Positions 61,701 to 64,000 of a stretch of DNA of 64,000 bases are shown here, one piece after another; position 1 is the first letter of the stretch, and each line of letters begins with the position of its first letter. The stretch spans positions 51,839,122 through 51,903,121 of the forward strand of contig NW_024881282.1 in assembly GCF_018691265.1 (NCBI RefSeq), read 5' to 3'. This DNA comes from Tyto alba (lineage: Eukaryota > Chordata > Aves > Strigiformes > Tytonidae). The notes beneath the pieces are model-generated. The model ran no database searches and was not told the origin of the DNA. It saw nothing but the letters and a program-made list of their open reading frames with translations. Made by a program: the position numbers and the translations under genes.

Positions 61701-64000
61701 AGGCAGAAATCTAGCTGCATGTACTGTAGGGAAGCTTTCTGCAGATGACTGTTGCTCCCAGGATTTCAGCAATCAACCTTGCCTATCAAAAAAAGTCTTC
61801 TCCCCTCCAACAATCCCTCTACACTTTCAACCCTAAACTTTCCCTTCTCAACATGCAGGGAATGAAAGACTCCTGGTGAAAACTAATGCAGCCTCCACAG
61901 GAAACAACAAATTTCTTTAGCCTCATTCATCATCTCTGAGACTGAACAGTTCACATTCACTCAAGTACACATGAAATCACCTTTTTTTCTCTGGCAAACC
62001 CTGCTTCTCTCCCCCTTGTCCCCAACCTCCACATTTTTTTGCAAATCATTAGTTTCTCAAAGCCCTTAGTTCTGGTAGGGAGCCCAGATCCCACCTGAGT
62101 ACTCTCCAGTTTGACTTTTCCACATCAATTTGACTTTTCTGCATGGGGCTGCTCAGAGCAAGAGAAGCAGCCTGTGGCTGAAGCACATGAAATTTCAACC
62201 TGGAGCCAGACCAAGTCCTGGGTGAGGCCATGTTTGCTGGCAGTTGGAGGAAATCTTCACCTTGGTGGTTTTGTGGGCATGTGCCTGTGCCACTCTGCAT
62301 ACCTGGTGTTGAGCAAGGCAGGTGGTGGGGATCGTTGGTCTTTATCCCTTATCTCAAGGAAAACCCATGGGATGCTGCTGAGGAGATTAATTAATTTGCC
62401 AGAAGGCAGATACAGAAGACCTGTTGAATCTTTACCATCCTTTTACATGCAAGACCCATGAACAGGCTTAGTTTAAATGCAGAAGAGGACACAACTGAAG
62501 CACAGGCTGCCCGACGAGAGGGCTGTGGACTTCAGGCTTCGGGAGTGCCCCAGCTCCCCTAGAACAGCTGGAAGAGGACTGTAAGCAAAGAAGTCTTTGT
62601 GAGGGCACAGGGACGTGGGCCAATGCCTGGAGCGATGCCTGTGCAAGTGCAACACTGATCTATTCATGAGGAAGACTGATGTAGAGGGGAGGCTACAGTG
62701 AGGACATCCCTCCCTGCTACCCCAAAGAAGAGTGTTCAGGAATGGAGAACCCTACATAAGAAAAAACATACAGATGTTTTTAGTGTTTTATCCAGACCTA
62801 AAGACTTCTTGTGCCCACTAGAGTAAGGAGCAGCTGGGTTTGTTTGCTTTACTCTTCACACTCTTCAGGATCGATTGTCTGAAGCATCATTCATCACTGA
62901 AACAAGGGATGATAAACCTCAAGTGCCCTCTTAGCTGGTGAGGGCAGTTGCGTTTAAGGGGGTTATTGTATCTTCTCAGATCAGTTCTGGATACAGAGGG
63001 AAAAATCCCACACATTTTCCAGTGTGATGCTTACAGCTATGTCTGAAGGCCACTGGAAATAATTAAAGTCTTTCCCTTGATCTCACAGATTTTCTAAAAT
63101 AAAAGGCCAACAACTATATCTCAAAGGCTCACATTTTCTTAACAAGTATTTCTATTATCTATCTTCTCAGTCACAAGTACAATTCAGTGTGCTAAACAGA
63201 GACTGTTTTTAGGTATCTTGAGCCATTTTGAGCAAAGCAAAGCTAACACCATTGATTGAGAAGAGTCACAGAGGGGAACAGATCGGTGACGTACTATTCT
63301 CTCAGAGCTAAGAAGTGTCCCTGCCTGAGCTGGAAACAGATGTTGTCCAGGATGGTCATTTCCAACAGTTCTTCCTGTTGCAGTTATCAGACAAAGGGAG
63401 AAATTTTAGGTTTTATTTCCTTGGTAGAGAAATGGAAGTTGCAACTTCATTTCTTCATTTATCTGCCAGGATAACAGCAATGAAAGTGATACAGGAACCT
63501 AGACAGATACAGACAGAGATCAAACAGAGGAGCAGTTGGATACCTGACACGAGCAAACACTTCCAAAAAAGGCAATTTCTGATCTTTTGAGTCAATACTC
63601 TAGGGAAAAGGTCAGCTGAACAGTGACAAAGGAATAAAACATTTCTAATGTCTCTGAAACATCCCTCCCTAACCTGTCCTTCATATCCCACCAATCAAGG
63701 CCTCTGAACCAGTAAATCACCATGTGCCAAATTATGGGGTTTCTTGCTCAGGAAATGTTTATGCCTCTGAACAGTCTAGTAGAGCAAAACAGGGGTTTTT
63801 TGACAGTCAGCTTAATGTGATGGTTAGACTTTCTAAACTGCTAGAAAGTGTTTGTCGTTCAATCAATTTGTGTTTCCAGGTACAGGCAGTCAACAGATGT
63901 AGGATACCACTTCTCTGTGAGCTAAGTAGAGTCCCCGTATCACAGGAAAACAGAAAGATGCTTACCATTAGTGATCCCCTACACAAAGTTATTTGTTCCT
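58718..64000. other. Unassigned non-coding sequence
   Basis: No gene or repeat family is supported. A 97-codon plus frame (58886-59179) has a GC-rich Cys/Gln tail and weak flanking splice signals. A poly(A) tract lies at 59943-59963, and a C-run occurs at about 61112-61120. The right edge ends in ordinary mixed sequence. Confidence 0.55.
59943..59985. repeat. Poly(A) and purine tract
   Basis: About 21 A followed by GAAAAAAGAAAGAGAGGAGGAG. The upstream 250 bp has no similarity to a gene I recognise and no nearby AATAAA in the right place, so a processed pseudogene is not supported. Confidence 0.9.

Noticed and set aside
1..64000. CRISPR array, bacterial operon, phage, rRNA or tRNA genes
   Set aside because: No regularly spaced direct repeats, no operon-like gene order and no recognisable structural RNA. 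The repeats present are vertebrate (avian CR1 and microsatellites).

Overview
The window looks like nuclear DNA of a bird. Two truncated CR1 LINE retrotransposons, the dominant avian interspersed repeat, are present, and both end in the diagnostic 8-bp (ATTCTATG)-type 3' repeat. The rest is low-repeat, moderately AT-rich, non-coding sequence with vertebrate-type mono-, di- and pentanucleotide microsatellites. Nothing resembles bacterial, plasmid or phage DNA: there are no ribosome-binding-site/ORF arrays, operons, CRISPR, rRNA or tRNA. The species cannot be named from sequence alone.

No protein-coding gene can be supported. The longest open frames (roughly 130-175 codons) fall mostly in GC-richer patches, overlap each other on both strands and look like no family I recognise, as expected by chance in 64 kb. 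The window is best read as an intergenic gene desert or the inside of a very large intron. Layout: 1-3489 is unassigned sequence with an AT-rich patch at 1741-1960. 3490-4255 is a probable solo LTR-like element in minus orientation, with CCAAT, TATA and poly(A)-signal motifs in order and an internal AT-rich TATCAATCA tract. 4256-15390 is unassigned, with a candidate conserved element near 7.9-8.25 kb and a compositionally distinct block at 12.4-14.1 kb. 15391-15881 is CR1 copy 1. 15882-36497 is unassigned, including a protein-like open frame at 24.7-25.2 kb (minus) and an ancient-repeat fragment near 33.0 kb. 36498-37150 is CR1 copy 2. 37151-64000 is unassigned, with homopolymers, a long TTTTG microsatellite, an ancient-repeat fragment at 49.45 kb, a strong candidate regulatory element at 43.04-43.48 kb, and a frame-compatible pair of exon-like segments at 58.27-58.72 kb.

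Functionally, any role is more likely cis-regulatory than coding. Several AT-rich patches contain clustered homeodomain-type cores (TAATTA, ATTAG, TGATTNAT) and look like developmental enhancers, but conservation cannot be shown from one sequence. I found no convincing new system. The items most worth checking are the exon-like pair, the 43 kb candidate enhancer, the minus-strand open frame at 25 kb and the LTR-like element.
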